DNA from: Leifsonia sp. Leaf264
GTDB taxonomy: Bacteria; Actinomycetota; Actinomycetes; Actinomycetales; Microbacteriaceae
Length of the DNA stretch: 43,100 bases
Reading direction: 5' to 3'
Assembly: GCF_001422325.1 (NCBI RefSeq)
Contig: NZ_LMMR01000001.1
Coordinates: forward strand, 1,047,887 to 1,090,986
Shown here in pieces: positions 24,781 through 34,481 of this stretch (position 1 is the stretch's first letter; each line of letters opens with the position of its first letter). Below the pieces are notes generated by a model. It was not told the origin of the DNA and made no database searches. It saw only the letters and a program-made list of their open reading frames with translations. The translations under genes were made by a program, and so were the position numbers.

Positions 24781-25473
24781 ATGGCTGACGGTCCCCGCAT
24801 TCTCATCGTCGACGACGAACCCAACATCCGCGATCTCCTCACCACGAGCCTGCGCTTCGCCGGCTTCGCGGTGCGTGCTGTCGGCAACGGCGCCCAGGCG
24901 ATCTCCGCCGTCCTCGAAGAGGAGCCGGACCTCATCATTCTCGACGTCATGCTGCCCGACATGAACGGATTCGGCGTCACCAAGCGCCTCCGCACCGCGG
25001 GCTACACGGCGCCGATCCTCTTCCTCACAGCGAAGGACGACACCGAGGACAAGATCACCGGCCTCACCGTCGGTGGCGATGACTACGTGACCAAGCCCTT
25101 CAGCCTCGACGAGATCGTGGCCCGCATCCGCGCCATCCTGCGCCGCACGATGCACGCCGACGAAGAGGCCGTCATCCGCACCGGCGAACTCACCATGGAC
25201 CAGGACACCCACGAGGTGCTCGTCGGCGAGGTTCCGATCGAGCTCTCCCCCACCGAGTTCAAGCTGCTGCGCTACCTGATGCTCAACCCCAACCGCGTCC
25301 TGTCGAAGGCGCAGATCCTCGATCACGTCTGGGAGTACGACTTCAACGGCGATGCCGGCATCGTCGAGAGCTACATCTCCTACCTGCGTCGCAAGCTCGA
25401 CCAGCACTCCACCGAGCCGCTCATCCAGACCAAGCGCGGCTTCGGCTACATGTTGAAGAGCTCGAAGGGCTGA
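24781..25473 (+). CDS. OmpR/PhoB-family response regulator
   Basis: 230 aa. The receiver domain (residues 1-120) has the acidic pocket VDDEP, phospho-acceptor Asp55 in LIILDVMLPD, Thr in FLTAKD and Lys in VTKPFS. The C-terminal winged helix (about 130-228: IELSPTEFKLLRYLMLNPNRVLSKAQILDHVWEYDF, then SYLRRKLD and RGFGYML) binds DNA. GGAG is close to the ATG. The sensor kinase gene follows 74 bp later on the same strand. It is most like the TrcR/MprA-type regulators of envelope stress, but the regulon is not visible. Confidence 0.95.
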   Translation: MADGPRILIVDDEPNIRDLLTTSLRFAGFAVRAVGNGAQAISAVLEEEPDLIILDVMLPDMNGFGVTKRLRTAGYTAPILFLTAKDDTEDKITGLTVGGDDYVTKPFSLDEIVARIRAILRRTMHADEEAVIRTGELTMDQDTHEVLVGEVPIELSPTEFKLLRYLMLNPNRVLSKAQILDHVWEYDFNGDAGIVESYISYLRRKLDQHSTEPLIQTKRGFGYMLKSSKG

Positions 25474-25547
25474 TCCCGGAGGTCGCGGGCAGATGCCCGG
25501 TCATCGGTGGGCTGATGCTCAGACTGCATTCGTAGACTGACGCCGCC

Positions 25548-27305
25548 ATGCATGAATCACTCTCCGAGCGGTGGAACCGCGTCTCCCTGCGCAGCAAGAT
25601 CACCGGTGTCACCGTGTTCATGCTCACCCTCGGACTCCTGGTCTCCGGCATCGGCACGATGGCCATGCTGCGCCAGTACGTGACCCAGCAGGTCGACCAG
25701 CGGCTGGAGACTGTCGCGCAGGGCAACCTCAACCGCTTCTTCGGTGGAGACGACGACGGCGAGATCAGTACCGTGACGAGCGAGTCCGCTCCGTCGGACT
25801 ACTTCGTGGCGGCGTTCGACACCGAGGGCAACCCGATCGTGCACAACTGGCAGGGGCATCCGCTCGACGACCTGCCCGTCATGACGAGCAGCCTCCCGCT
25901 CGAGACCACGGTCTCCCTCGGGGGATCCATCCGCGAACTGCGCGACTCCAACGGCACGATGTTCCACGCCATCGCCGTGCCGATCTCGATCGACGCCCAG
26001 GGCACGACCGGCACCGCGCTCATCGCGGTCTCGATGCGCGAGACCGACAACATCATGGCCACCTACCTGTCGATCTTCCTCGGCTTCGGTATCGGGGTGG
26101 TCATCCTCGGCGGGCTCATCACCCGGATGCTCGTCACGACGACCTTCTCGCCGCTGCGCGAGGTGGAGCGCACAGCCGCTGCCATCGCCGACGGCGACTT
26201 CAGCCAGCGACTCGGCGGTGCGACGCCCAACACCGAGGTCGGTCGCCTCAACCGCTCGCTCAACACCATGCTGAATCGCATCGATCGCGCCTTCAAGGAC
26301 CGCGCGCGCAGCATCGAGCAGATGCGCCGCTTCGTCGGCGACGCCAGCCACGAGCTGCGCACGCCGCTCGTGTCGGTGCGCGGCTACGCCGAGCTGTACC
26401 GGATGGGCGCGCTGCAGACGCCGGACGACGTCGCCCAGGCCATGGAGCGCATCGAGAAGGAGGCCATCCGCATGGGCGGCCTGGTGGAGGACCTGCTCTC
26501 CCTCGCCCGCCTCGACGAGACCAAGCCCCTCGAGCTCGCTCCGGTCGACCTCGTACCGATCGCCCGCGACGCTGCCCTCGACACCATGGCGTCATCGCCC
26601 GATCGCACCGTCACGGTCATCCTGCCGCCGAGCCCGCAGCACCACCTCGAGAACGCCGACGCCGCTGTCTCCCCTGACGACAGCTCGGCGTCCACGACGA
26701 CCACCCCTGAGCGCCTCGGAACGAGCAATGCCACCGGCCCTGTCGCCTTCGCCGGCGCCACCCTCGCCCGACTGCGCGGGCGCCGCTATCGCAAGGCGGA
26801 TGCGGCATCCGTCGTCGCCGGGACCATCGTCGCCTCGGCCGCGGCCCCGACTCCAGCCGCCGAACAGGCCGAAGCCCCCGAGGCGATCGTGCTCGCCGAG
26901 GAGAACAAGATCCGGCAGGTGCTGACCAACCTGCTGGGCAATGCCATGAGGTTCTCACCCGAGGGCAGCCCAATCGAGATCGGCGTCGCCATCGACGAGT
27001 CGACCGACAGGGCCGTGCTCTCGGTCATCGACCACGGCGACGGCATCCCGCCGCAGATCCGCGAGAAGATCTTCCAGCGCTTCTGGCGCGCCGACACCTC
27101 GCGCACCCGCGAGACGGGTGGAAGCGGCCTGGGCCTGGCCATCGTGTCCGCGATCATCGCCGCGCACAACGGTACCGTCGACGTCGTCGAGACCCCGGGC
27201 GGCGGAGCGACGTTCCGCGTGAGCCTGCCGCTGGCCACCTCGTCCTCGGCACCGCAGTCGCTCGATGCCACGGGCACCCCGACAGCGGCCACGCCCGTCG
27301 TCTGA
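25548..27305 (+). CDS. Sensor histidine kinase with an unusual linker insert
   Basis: 585 aa. Two membrane helices (about residues 18-40 and 168-192) flank an extracytoplasmic sensor of roughly 120 residues. A HAMP domain (TRMLVTTTFSPLREVERTAAAIADGDF) is followed by HisKA with the phospho-His at residue 268 (FVGDASHELRTPL). The HATPase_c domain has NLLGNAMRFSPEG, DHGDGIP and GGSGLGLAIV. Between about residues 360 and 445 lies a disordered insert rich in Ala, Pro, Ser and Thr, with a basic patch RLRGRRYRK, replacing the short loop normally found after the ILPP-like strand. It pairs with the response regulator just upstream. Confidence 0.95.
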   Translation: MHESLSERWNRVSLRSKITGVTVFMLTLGLLVSGIGTMAMLRQYVTQQVDQRLETVAQGNLNRFFGGDDDGEISTVTSESAPSDYFVAAFDTEGNPIVHNWQGHPLDDLPVMTSSLPLETTVSLGGSIRELRDSNGTMFHAIAVPISIDAQGTTGTALIAVSMRETDNIMATYLSIFLGFGIGVVILGGLITRMLVTTTFSPLREVERTAAAIADGDFSQRLGGATPNTEVGRLNRSLNTMLNRIDRAFKDRARSIEQMRRFVGDASHELRTPLVSVRGYAELYRMGALQTPDDVAQAMERIEKEAIRMGGLVEDLLSLARLDETKPLELAPVDLVPIARDAALDTMASSPDRTVTVILPPSPQHHLENADAAVSPDDSSASTTTTPERLGTSNATGPVAFAGATLARLRGRRYRKADAASVVAGTIVASAAAPTPAAEQAEAPEAIVLAEENKIRQVLTNLLGNAMRFSPEGSPIEIGVAIDESTDRAVLSVIDHGDGIPPQIREKIFQRFWRADTSRTRETGGSGLGLAIVSAIIAAHNGTVDVVETPGGGATFRVSLPLATSSSAPQSLDATGTPTAATPVV

Positions 27306-27316
27306 CGCGCCCCTCG

Positions 27317-28543
27317 TCAGGTCGTCAGGTTCTCCACGACGGATCCTGCGATGGCGAGGATGTTCTGACGAGCCATGAGAGTGTCCGGGCCATCTCCCAC
27401 CCCGTCTCCATCACCGTCTCGGGGCTCCCACGCGACCGAGACCTGGATCCAGTTCCCGTCGATGGTGAAGTCGACCACGCACAGGTCGTCCGGGTCGTCG
27501 CAACGCAGCGTCGCCCGCTCCCCGTCGTCGAGTCCGGGGACCGCCACAGTCGCCGCATCACCGAGAAGGAGATGGGCGTCCATGCGTTCGGCACCGGCCC
27601 ACGCCCCGTCGACCATGGCATTCACACTGCCGATGACCGAGTCCAGATGGGAGTATCCGACGTCGCACTTGCGCGACGCGCCCGTGAACAAGCTCACGAT
27701 CCAGGCGGTGCCGCGGCTCGGCCCATCCCACCACCGAGCCACGGTGAGGGGCGACTGTCCGGTGAGGTCTTCCGCCTGCTCGGTCGTGAGGAACTCACTG
27801 CATTCCGTCGGAAGGGCGAGCGACGGCTCCGCGGGCGTCCATGGTTCGGGAGAGCCCGCCACTTCGGCCTCGAGAGAGGCCGTGATCCCGTCGATGACCG
27901 GCTGGATCAGACTGAGAAGTTCGTCTTGGGTCAGGTCGGCTCCACCGGCGAGGCGAGAGGAGCGGAACTCGACGAAGTACCCGTTCACGCGCCCCTCGAA
28001 GTAGCATGAACTCACCGAGCCGTCCCGGATCGGCCAGCACCAGGTGTGCATGGCATCCCCGTTGTCGTACGACCACGTGGTTCCGTACTCGGTCCACTCG
28101 TCGTCGGTGACGGGCGTGATCGAAAGTGACGCGCCGCCGAATCCGGGTTGGGTGATCCACCAGCGATTCCGCATCTCCGATCCCCACGAACAGAACAGCG
28201 CGCCCCGTCCTGCCGGCGCAGCGTGGAGCGGCGAATCGAACTCGACATCAGTCGCCACGTCGAGTGGGGAGACGTCCGGGCCGAGGACGGACGCGACGAC
28301 GTCCACCGGAAGCGAATCATCACAGCCGATCGGCGTCCGCGGCTCAGGAGCATCGACACCTGTCGACGAGACCTCCGGGGATGCCGTGGACTCCGGCGTC
28401 ACGGTGGCCGACGGCGCTGGAGTCGGGGTGGCGGATGCAGCGACGGGGTGTGGCGGTTCGGCCCCCGAACGCTGCGGAGACGCACATCCCGCCAACAGCA
28501 CCAGCGCGAGCATCCCCGTAGCCAGCCCCCACGACTTCGTCAT
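27317..28543 (-). CDS. Lipoprotein with two repeated Cys-containing domains
   Basis: 408 aa. A lipoprotein signal (MTKSWGLATGMLALVLLAGC; lipobox L-A-G-C) would be processed and lipidated at Cys20. A Pro/Thr/Ser-rich linker of about 50 residues follows. Two related domains come next: IGCDDSLPVDVVASVLG...LFCSWGS and LPTECSEFLTTEQAEDLTG...RKCDVGYS, each starting and ending near Cys, suggesting disulphides. This DUF3558-like layout occurs in many actinobacterial lipoproteins without known function. It faces the histidine kinase gene tail-to-tail, 11 bp apart, and diverges from the WXG100 gene. Confidence 0.82.
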   Translation of the reverse strand: MTKSWGLATGMLALVLLAGCASPQRSGAEPPHPVAASATPTPAPSATVTPESTASPEVSSTGVDAPEPRTPIGCDDSLPVDVVASVLGPDVSPLDVATDVEFDSPLHAAPAGRGALFCSWGSEMRNRWWITQPGFGGASLSITPVTDDEWTEYGTTWSYDNGDAMHTWCWPIRDGSVSSCYFEGRVNGYFVEFRSSRLAGGADLTQDELLSLIQPVIDGITASLEAEVAGSPEPWTPAEPSLALPTECSEFLTTEQAEDLTGQSPLTVARWWDGPSRGTAWIVSLFTGASRKCDVGYSHLDSVIGSVNAMVDGAWAGAERMDAHLLLGDAATVAVPGLDDGERATLRCDDPDDLCVVDFTIDGNWIQVSVAWEPRDGDGDGVGDGPDTLMARQNILAIAGSVVENLTT

Positions 28544-28749
28544 GGGCTCAAGCTAGCGGTTGGATCGTTCAGGGCGACAGCGAGTCATATTCCAACTCGG
28601 TAACGCACCCGAGCTCATACGCGAAGCGGAATATTGCTGCTCCTCCCCGCCGCGCCATTCAGCGCACGAAGCCCACCATCCTCGGCTCCGCGAGTTCCGA
28701 TCGCGCGGGGTTCCTACGATCGGAGGCCACAGGGAGAGGACCCATACCC

Positions 28750-29040
28750 ATGACCACCTACCACGTCGACAGCGACGCCGTCATCCAGACCACTCGGAGC
28801 GCCCACGGATCGATCGAACGCCTCCGCACCGAAGTGCAGGCGCTCCTCGGACAGCTCACGAGCCTCGAGGGCTCCTGGAGTGGGCAGGCGTCCGTTGCCT
28901 TCCAATCCGTCGTCGCCGACTGGCGTGCGACCCAGCAGCGCGTGGAGGAGAGCCTCGTCGGTATCACCACAGCGCTCGGCAGCGCCGGTGCGCAGTATGC
29001 CGAGACCGAGCAGGCGAACCTGCGGCTGTTCGGACGCTGA
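28750..29040 (+). CDS. WXG100 family protein (EsxA-like)
   Basis: 96 aa, the exact WXG100 size. The helix-turn-helix hairpin centres on the W-S-G motif (GSWSGQASVAFQ), with a helix on each side. No signal peptide is present, as expected for substrates of the type VII (ESX) secretion system. The C-terminus has no obvious YxxxD/E, although QYAETEQANLRLFG is close to it. There are no ESX machinery genes nearby. GGGAGAGG precedes the ATG by 9-16 nt. Confidence 0.9.
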   Translation: MTTYHVDSDAVIQTTRSAHGSIERLRTEVQALLGQLTSLEGSWSGQASVAFQSVVADWRATQQRVEESLVGITTALGSAGAQYAETEQANLRLFGR

Positions 29041-29143
29041 ACGCCTGCATCCGTTCGGCCCACCTTCGACGCACGGGCCCGCGACGTACCGTGGGCCCGT
29101 GCGCGCAAGGTGGGCGGCCGGGTCGGCCCGCGCCAGGACGCGA

Positions 29144-29178
29144 AAGAGGGCGCCTCCCGCAACGGGAGACGCCCTCTT
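29144..29178 (-). terminator. Terminator after groEL
   Basis: AGAGGGCG (29145-29152) pairs with CGCCCTCT (29170-29177), with an inner CTCCCG/CGGGAG stem and loop CAA. On the minus strand it is followed by TTTC. It lies 20 bp after the groEL stop and may also serve the WXG100 transcript from the other side. Confidence 0.8.
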
Positions 29179-29196
29179 CTCGTGCTTCAGCGGGAC

Positions 29197-30855
<1,659 letters not shown>

Positions 30856-30859
30856 CTAG

Positions 30860-30886
30860 TTAGCACTCAATCCAAACGAGTGCTAA
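30860..30886 (-). promoter_or_regulatory. CIRCE operator (HrcA binding site) of groEL
   Basis: TTAGCACTC (30860-30868), 9 bases, GAGTGCTAA (30878-30886): a perfect match to the CIRCE consensus with its standard spacing. It sits 44 bp ahead of the groEL start. HrcA binds it at normal temperature and releases it on heat shock. Confidence 0.97.
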
Positions 30887-30948
30887 TTCAATTCTGGCAC
30901 TCTGATGCCCCGAGTGCAAGCCGGTGCGACGCTCCGGGAAGCGAACGT

Positions 30949-31989
30949 CTACTGCAGCGTGACGGACCCCGTGCCGTTGGGCACCAGCTCGATCCAGGTG
31001 TTGCCCGGCGCCAGCCGCACGACCACGCCGTTGCCGTCGACGAAGCGGATCGGGCTCCCGGCGTCGGCCTTCGACCAGGTGGCGTTCACCGTCTTGCCAC
31101 CGGTGGAGACAGTCGCTGCTCCAGACCCGGTCAGCACGGTCTTCGGCACTTCGCCGTAGGTGCCGTCGATGTCGACCCGCATCGTGATCACGTTCGTCGC
31201 CTGCAGCTGCTTGCCGTTGGCGTCGAGGTCGGGAGACCCCTCCTGGTTGCGCAGCCAGACCTTCGTGGCCTCGTCCCAGGTGTAGTTCGGGTATCGCTCC
31301 GGGGAGAACGAGACCGCGATGTTGCCCGTGGGCGCACCGTCGAGCGCGGCGGTCGAGGTGGCGATGTCGGTCGAGTACGCCCATTGCTGCTGCGGAGCCG
31401 CGAGAGCGGCGGACTGGCCGACGACATCCTTCGCACGCAGGATCACGTTGTGCGGCGCATCGTGCACGTCGTTGCGGTAGAAGATGCCCGAGGTGTCGTA
31501 GTCGAAGACGAGGTTCTTCACCGGGGTGGCCATCATCATGTCGACGAAGATCTGCTGGCCGCCGGAGTAGGCGATGATGCCGCCGAACGGCGAGATGATG
31601 TCGGGGTCCATCGGCCGAATGGAGCGCACAGGGCCGATCTCATCGGGGACGTCCGACTGCCAGACCGCTGCGTACCGGGTCAGGCCGCCTTCGACGAGTT
31701 CCTCGAAGACGATGTCGGTGCGGTCGAGTCCGTACTGCGGCCGCGCTTCCTCGTGGTTGTCGATCTTGGCTGCGAGAGACGGATGCGCGAGGCTCCCCGC
31801 CGGCACCGTCGTTCCGCGCAGTGGGGCGATCTCCGTGGCGGCCGGCGCCTCATAGGTCGAGACGTACGCCGGCTCGGTCGGCGTCGGACTCGCCGACTTC
31901 TTCGGTGGCGCCGCGGTGCATCCCGCTGCCAGCAGGAGCATGGGCAACACGATGATCGTGGACAGCACTACTCTTCGACGCATCCGCAC
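30949..31989 (-). CDS. DUF3048 lipoprotein (YerB-like)
   Basis: 346 aa. A lipoprotein signal with lipobox L-A-A-G-C (Cys24) is followed by a Pro/Thr-rich linker. The DUF3048 N-terminal domain holds LAAKIDNHEEARPQYGLDRTDIVFEELVEGGLTR and IGPVRSIRPMD; the C-terminal domain holds VSFSPERYPNYTWDEATKVWLR and FVDGNGVVVRLAPGNTWIELVP. This resembles Bacillus YerB. Function is unclear; it is outside the membrane. It has no strong ribosome-binding site visible and is transcribed alone, ending 62 bp before CIRCE. Confidence 0.92.
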   Translation of the reverse strand: MRMRRRVVLSTIIVLPMLLLAAGCTAAPPKKSASPTPTEPAYVSTYEAPAATEIAPLRGTTVPAGSLAHPSLAAKIDNHEEARPQYGLDRTDIVFEELVEGGLTRYAAVWQSDVPDEIGPVRSIRPMDPDIISPFGGIIAYSGGQQIFVDMMMATPVKNLVFDYDTSGIFYRNDVHDAPHNVILRAKDVVGQSAALAAPQQQWAYSTDIATSTAALDGAPTGNIAVSFSPERYPNYTWDEATKVWLRNQEGSPDLDANGKQLQATNVITMRVDIDGTYGEVPKTVLTGSGAATVSTGGKTVNATWSKADAGSPIRFVDGNGVVVRLAPGNTWIELVPNGTGSVTLQ

Positions 31990-32015
31990 CCCTCAGTCGG
32001 TTCCTCGACGAAACA

Positions 32016-32047
32016 CTAACGCCGCCCGGTCACCCGGACGGCGTTAG
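32016..32047 (-). terminator. Terminator after cspA
   Basis: CTAACGCCG (32016-32024) and CGGCGTTAG (32039-32047) form a 9-bp stem, extended inside by CCGG pairs around TCA. On the minus strand it is followed by TGTTTCG. It lies 30 bp past the cspA stop. Confidence 0.75.
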
Positions 32048-32077
32048 GACACGGGCTGAGCCCGCAGATCGTGCTGA

Positions 32078-32281
32078 TCAGGCGAGTCGGACGGACTCGG
32101 CCTGAGGACCCTTGTTCCCGGTTCCGACTTCGAAGACGACCTGCTGGCCCTCCTCGAGAACCTTGTAGCCCGCCATGTCGATGGCGGAGTAGTGAACGAA
32201 AACGTCCTGACCCCCACCGTCGACCGTGATGAACCCATAGCCCTTTTCAGCGTTGAACCACTTGACGGTTCCGTTCGCCAT
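32078..32281 (-). CDS. cspA: Cold shock protein CspA
   Basis: 67 aa from the ATG at 32281, with GGGAG 6 nt ahead. It is a single cold shock domain with RNP1 KGYGFI and RNP2 VFVHYSAI, the full set for single-stranded RNA and DNA binding. The length and sequence ([16 protein letters not shown]) are those of the main actinobacterial CspA. The 220-bp region upstream (32282-32501) has no gene. It probably holds a long structured 5' leader, which is usual for cold-shock mRNAs. Confidence 0.96.
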   Translation of the reverse strand: MANGTVKWFNAEKGYGFITVDGGGQDVFVHYSAIDMAGYKVLEEGQQVVFEVGTGNKGPQAESVRLA

Positions 32282-32501
32282 TCGTTGCTCCCATTGCTGT
32301 GTAACTCGCAGCACCTGCCCAATTGCCTGTACCGGGCCTGTCGCAGTGAACTGCGCCTGCTTCCCCGCTCTCGCGGAAAACGTTCGACCAGCACCAGATG
32401 TTACTGAAATCGACGGCGACGACAAGGGAAAGAACGCTGCTTTTCATCGCAGATTGGCAACGATTCGTCACAGACCCCGTGACAGGCGCTCGAAGCGAGC
32501 G

Positions 32502-33050
32502 TCACGCCGGGGATTCGTAGTCGGAACCGATCACCAGCACGAGCTGCGCTCCGGCGTCGGCGAAGTCCTGCGAGAGCTGGACGTCGGCCCCGGGGACCGC
32601 CGCGGCGAGACCGCGGGCAGCGCCTTCGAGCGTGGGGTCCGCGTAGTAGACGACGGTGTCCTTGTAGTCCTGCTTGTCGGCGTTGGATGCAGCCCCGACC
32701 GTCCAGCCCGCTCCGCGGAGGGTGTCCGCCACCTCGCCGGCGAGGCCGGAGGTCGCCGTGCCGTTCAGCACGGTGATCGTCACCGACGGGTCCTGGGTCG
32801 GCTCTGCCGTGGCCGTGGGCGCGGCTGTCGACGTCTCGGGCGCTGAGGTGTCACCGGGAGCTGCATCCAGGCCGGAGTTCAGCATCATGATGGCGACGGC
32901 GCCGATCGCGACGAGCACGATGGTGGCCAGAGCAGCCCAGCCGAATGCGATCCAGCCACGGCCGCGCTTGCGGGGGGAACGGTGGGCTCCGACCCGCTCG
33001 AGATCCTTGGGGATGTCGTCGAAGCGGTCTTCAGGGTACGAGGTGGCCAT
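32502..33050 (-). CDS. LytR C-terminal domain protein
   Basis: 182 aa. The ATG at 33050 (MATSYPEDRFDDIPKDL) follows a GGGAAG sequence. One membrane helix (about residues 35-57, GWAALATIVLVAIGAVAIMML) is preceded by a basic stretch, RSPRKRGRGW, so the C-terminus is outside. After a Thr/Ala/Pro linker comes the LytR_C domain (VTITVLNGTATSGLAGEVADTLRGAGWTV...QLVLVIGSDY). LytR_C domains occur at the end of wall teichoic acid or arabinogalactan ligases; here the ligase domain is absent. It starts 10 bp after the DUF3263 gene and is likely co-transcribed with it. Confidence 0.92.
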   Translation of the reverse strand: MATSYPEDRFDDIPKDLERVGAHRSPRKRGRGWIAFGWAALATIVLVAIGAVAIMMLNSGLDAAPGDTSAPETSTAAPTATAEPTQDPSVTITVLNGTATSGLAGEVADTLRGAGWTVGAASNADKQDYKDTVVYYADPTLEGAARGLAAAVPGADVQLSQDFADAGAQLVLVIGSDYESPA

Positions 33051-33060
33051 TCTTCCCGGT

Positions 33061-33366
33061 TCAGTTCGTGTCGTCAGTTGTGCCGAGGGAGCGCCGGCGG
33101 CGTGCAGCGGTGCGGGTGTCGCGCAGACGCTGCAACCTCTTGACGAGCATGGGGTCGTGCGCGAGTGCGAGCGGCGAGTCGATGAGGGCTCCCAGCACTT
33201 GATAGTAGCGGGCGGCGGAGAGGCCGAATTCGGCTCTGATCGCCTGCTCCTTCGCCCCGGCGTGCACCCACCACTGGCGCTCGAATGCGAGCACGGCCTC
33301 GTCGCGTTCCGACAGGCCGGACGACGTGCGCGAACGGTCGTGTCGGCTCTCATTCGCCTCGGCCAT
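33061..33366 (-). CDS. DUF3263 protein
   Basis: 101 aa from the ATG at 33366 (MAEANESRHD), with GGGAGG 5 nt ahead; an in-frame GTG at 33372 is less likely. The core LSERDEAVLAFERQWWVHAGAKEQAIRAEFGLSAARYYQVLGALIDSPLALAHDPMLVKRLQRLRD is the DUF3263 signature (shown only to name the blocks ERQWW, AIRAEFGL, YYQVL). It looks like a small helix-turn-helix protein and may bind DNA. It is conserved beside LytR_C genes in Actinobacteria. Function unknown. Confidence 0.9.
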   Translation of the reverse strand: MAEANESRHDRSRTSSGLSERDEAVLAFERQWWVHAGAKEQAIRAEFGLSAARYYQVLGALIDSPLALAHDPMLVKRLQRLRDTRTAARRRRSLGTTDDTN

Positions 33367-33524
33367 GCGCACCTCCCACAGACGACCGCGACCGGTTCGG
33401 GTCGGCTTGCCGCCATCCTATGCACGAGCCATCGTCCGGCAGCTGAGCGCGACCCGGCTCGTCGGAATGCGATCATCGATACTGACGTTGTCGTTCTCGA
33501 CGACGTGTTCCCGGAAGGATCCCC

Positions 33525-33926
33525 ATGAGTTACCAGGTTTCGAAGTCCGACGACGAGTGGCGCGAGGAGCTGGGCACCGAGCAGTTCCAGGTGCTGCGCG
33601 AAGCCGCGACCGAACGGCCGTGGACCGGCGAGCTCCTCGACGAGGAGCGCGGCGGCATCTACACCTGCGGCGCCTGCAACGCCGAACTGTTCAAGAGCGG
33701 AACGAAGTTCGACTCCGGATGCGGCTGGCCGAGCTTCTACGAGTCGGTGCGCCCCGAGGCCGTGCAGCTGATCGCCGACACCACCCTCGGCATGGAGCGC
33801 ACCGAGGTGCGCTGCGCCAGCTGCGGCTCGCACCTCGGCCACGTGTTCCCCGACGGCTTCGGCACGCCGACGGGCGACCGCTACTGCATGAACTCGATCG
33901 CGCTCAACTTCACCCCCGACGCCTGA
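33525..33926 (+). CDS. msrB: Peptide-methionine (R)-S-oxide reductase
   Basis: 133 aa, normal MsrB length. It reduces methionine-R-sulfoxide in proteins, using thioredoxin. The structural zinc site has two Cys pairs (CGAC and CASC). Substrate-binding GCGWPSFYE and the catalytic Cys121 in RYCMNSIALNF are present. GGAAGG lies ahead of the ATG. The nitroreductase-like gene starts only 3 bp after its stop, so they form an operon; both are redox-related. Confidence 0.97.
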   Translation: MSYQVSKSDDEWREELGTEQFQVLREAATERPWTGELLDEERGGIYTCGACNAELFKSGTKFDSGCGWPSFYESVRPEAVQLIADTTLGMERTEVRCASCGSHLGHVFPDGFGTPTGDRYCMNSIALNFTPDA

Positions 33927-33929
33927 CTC

Positions 33930-34481
33930 GTGGGGTCAGCCTTCGAAGCCGCCGGTGAGCGGCGTTCCCGGTCGCGGGTCACGGATGCCGCACCGACACG
34001 CGACGAGCTGCTGAGACTGCTCGGAGCCGCCGGACGCGTCGCCGACCACGGGTCGCTCGCCCCGTGGCGAGTGATCGAGCTGCGCGGCGAGGCCCGCGAG
34101 CGACTCGGACGGGCGCTGGCGGCCTCGGCACGACGCGCCGGCCGGGACGGCGACGCCCTGCTGGGAAAGCCGCTGCGGGCGCCGCTGCTGCTCGCGATAG
34201 TGAGCCGCAGGCAACCGAGCGAGAAGGTCGACGGCTGGGAGCAGGACGCCGTGGCTTCGGGCGTCGCCCACACCATGAGCCTGCTGCTCGACGAGGCCGG
34301 GTGGGGCGTCATGTGGCGCACCGGTCCCTACACGCGCACCAAGGCGGTGCGGCGCATGCATGCCCTGGCGAAGAACGAGCGACTGCTCGGCTGGCTCTAT
34401 GTCGGCGGCGTCCCCGACGGCATCCGCGAGCCCAGGCGCAAGCCCGTCGACGCCGGAGCGTTCCTCACGCTGCTCGGCTGA
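33930..34481 (+). CDS. Nitroreductase-family protein
   Basis: 183 aa from a GTG at 33930 just after msrB. The fold is suggested by an N-terminal RDELLRLLGAAGRVADHGSLAPWRVIEL, where a family Arg/Ser loop binds FMN phosphate, then LLLAIVSRRQ and VASGVAHTMSLLLDEAGWGVMWRTGPY, and the final LLGWLYVGGVP. It resembles the short putative NAD(P)H nitroreductases (YdjA-like/TdcD-like subgroup) of 180-190 aa. It needs FMN and reduces quinones or nitro compounds. It converges on the YdcZ-like gene with a 17-bp overlap of coding ends. Confidence 0.85.
   Translation: MGSAFEAAGERRSRSRVTDAAPTRDELLRLLGAAGRVADHGSLAPWRVIELRGEARERLGRALAASARRAGRDGDALLGKPLRAPLLLAIVSRRQPSEKVDGWEQDAVASGVAHTMSLLLDEAGWGVMWRTGPYTRTKAVRRMHALAKNERLLGWLYVGGVPDGIREPRRKPVDAGAFLTLLG

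Noticed and set aside
32502-33842. Extended 446-codon form of the LytR_C gene
   Set aside because: The upstream part is a shadow of DUF3263 and msrB; the ATG at 33050 with a Shine-Dalgarno sequence is the start.
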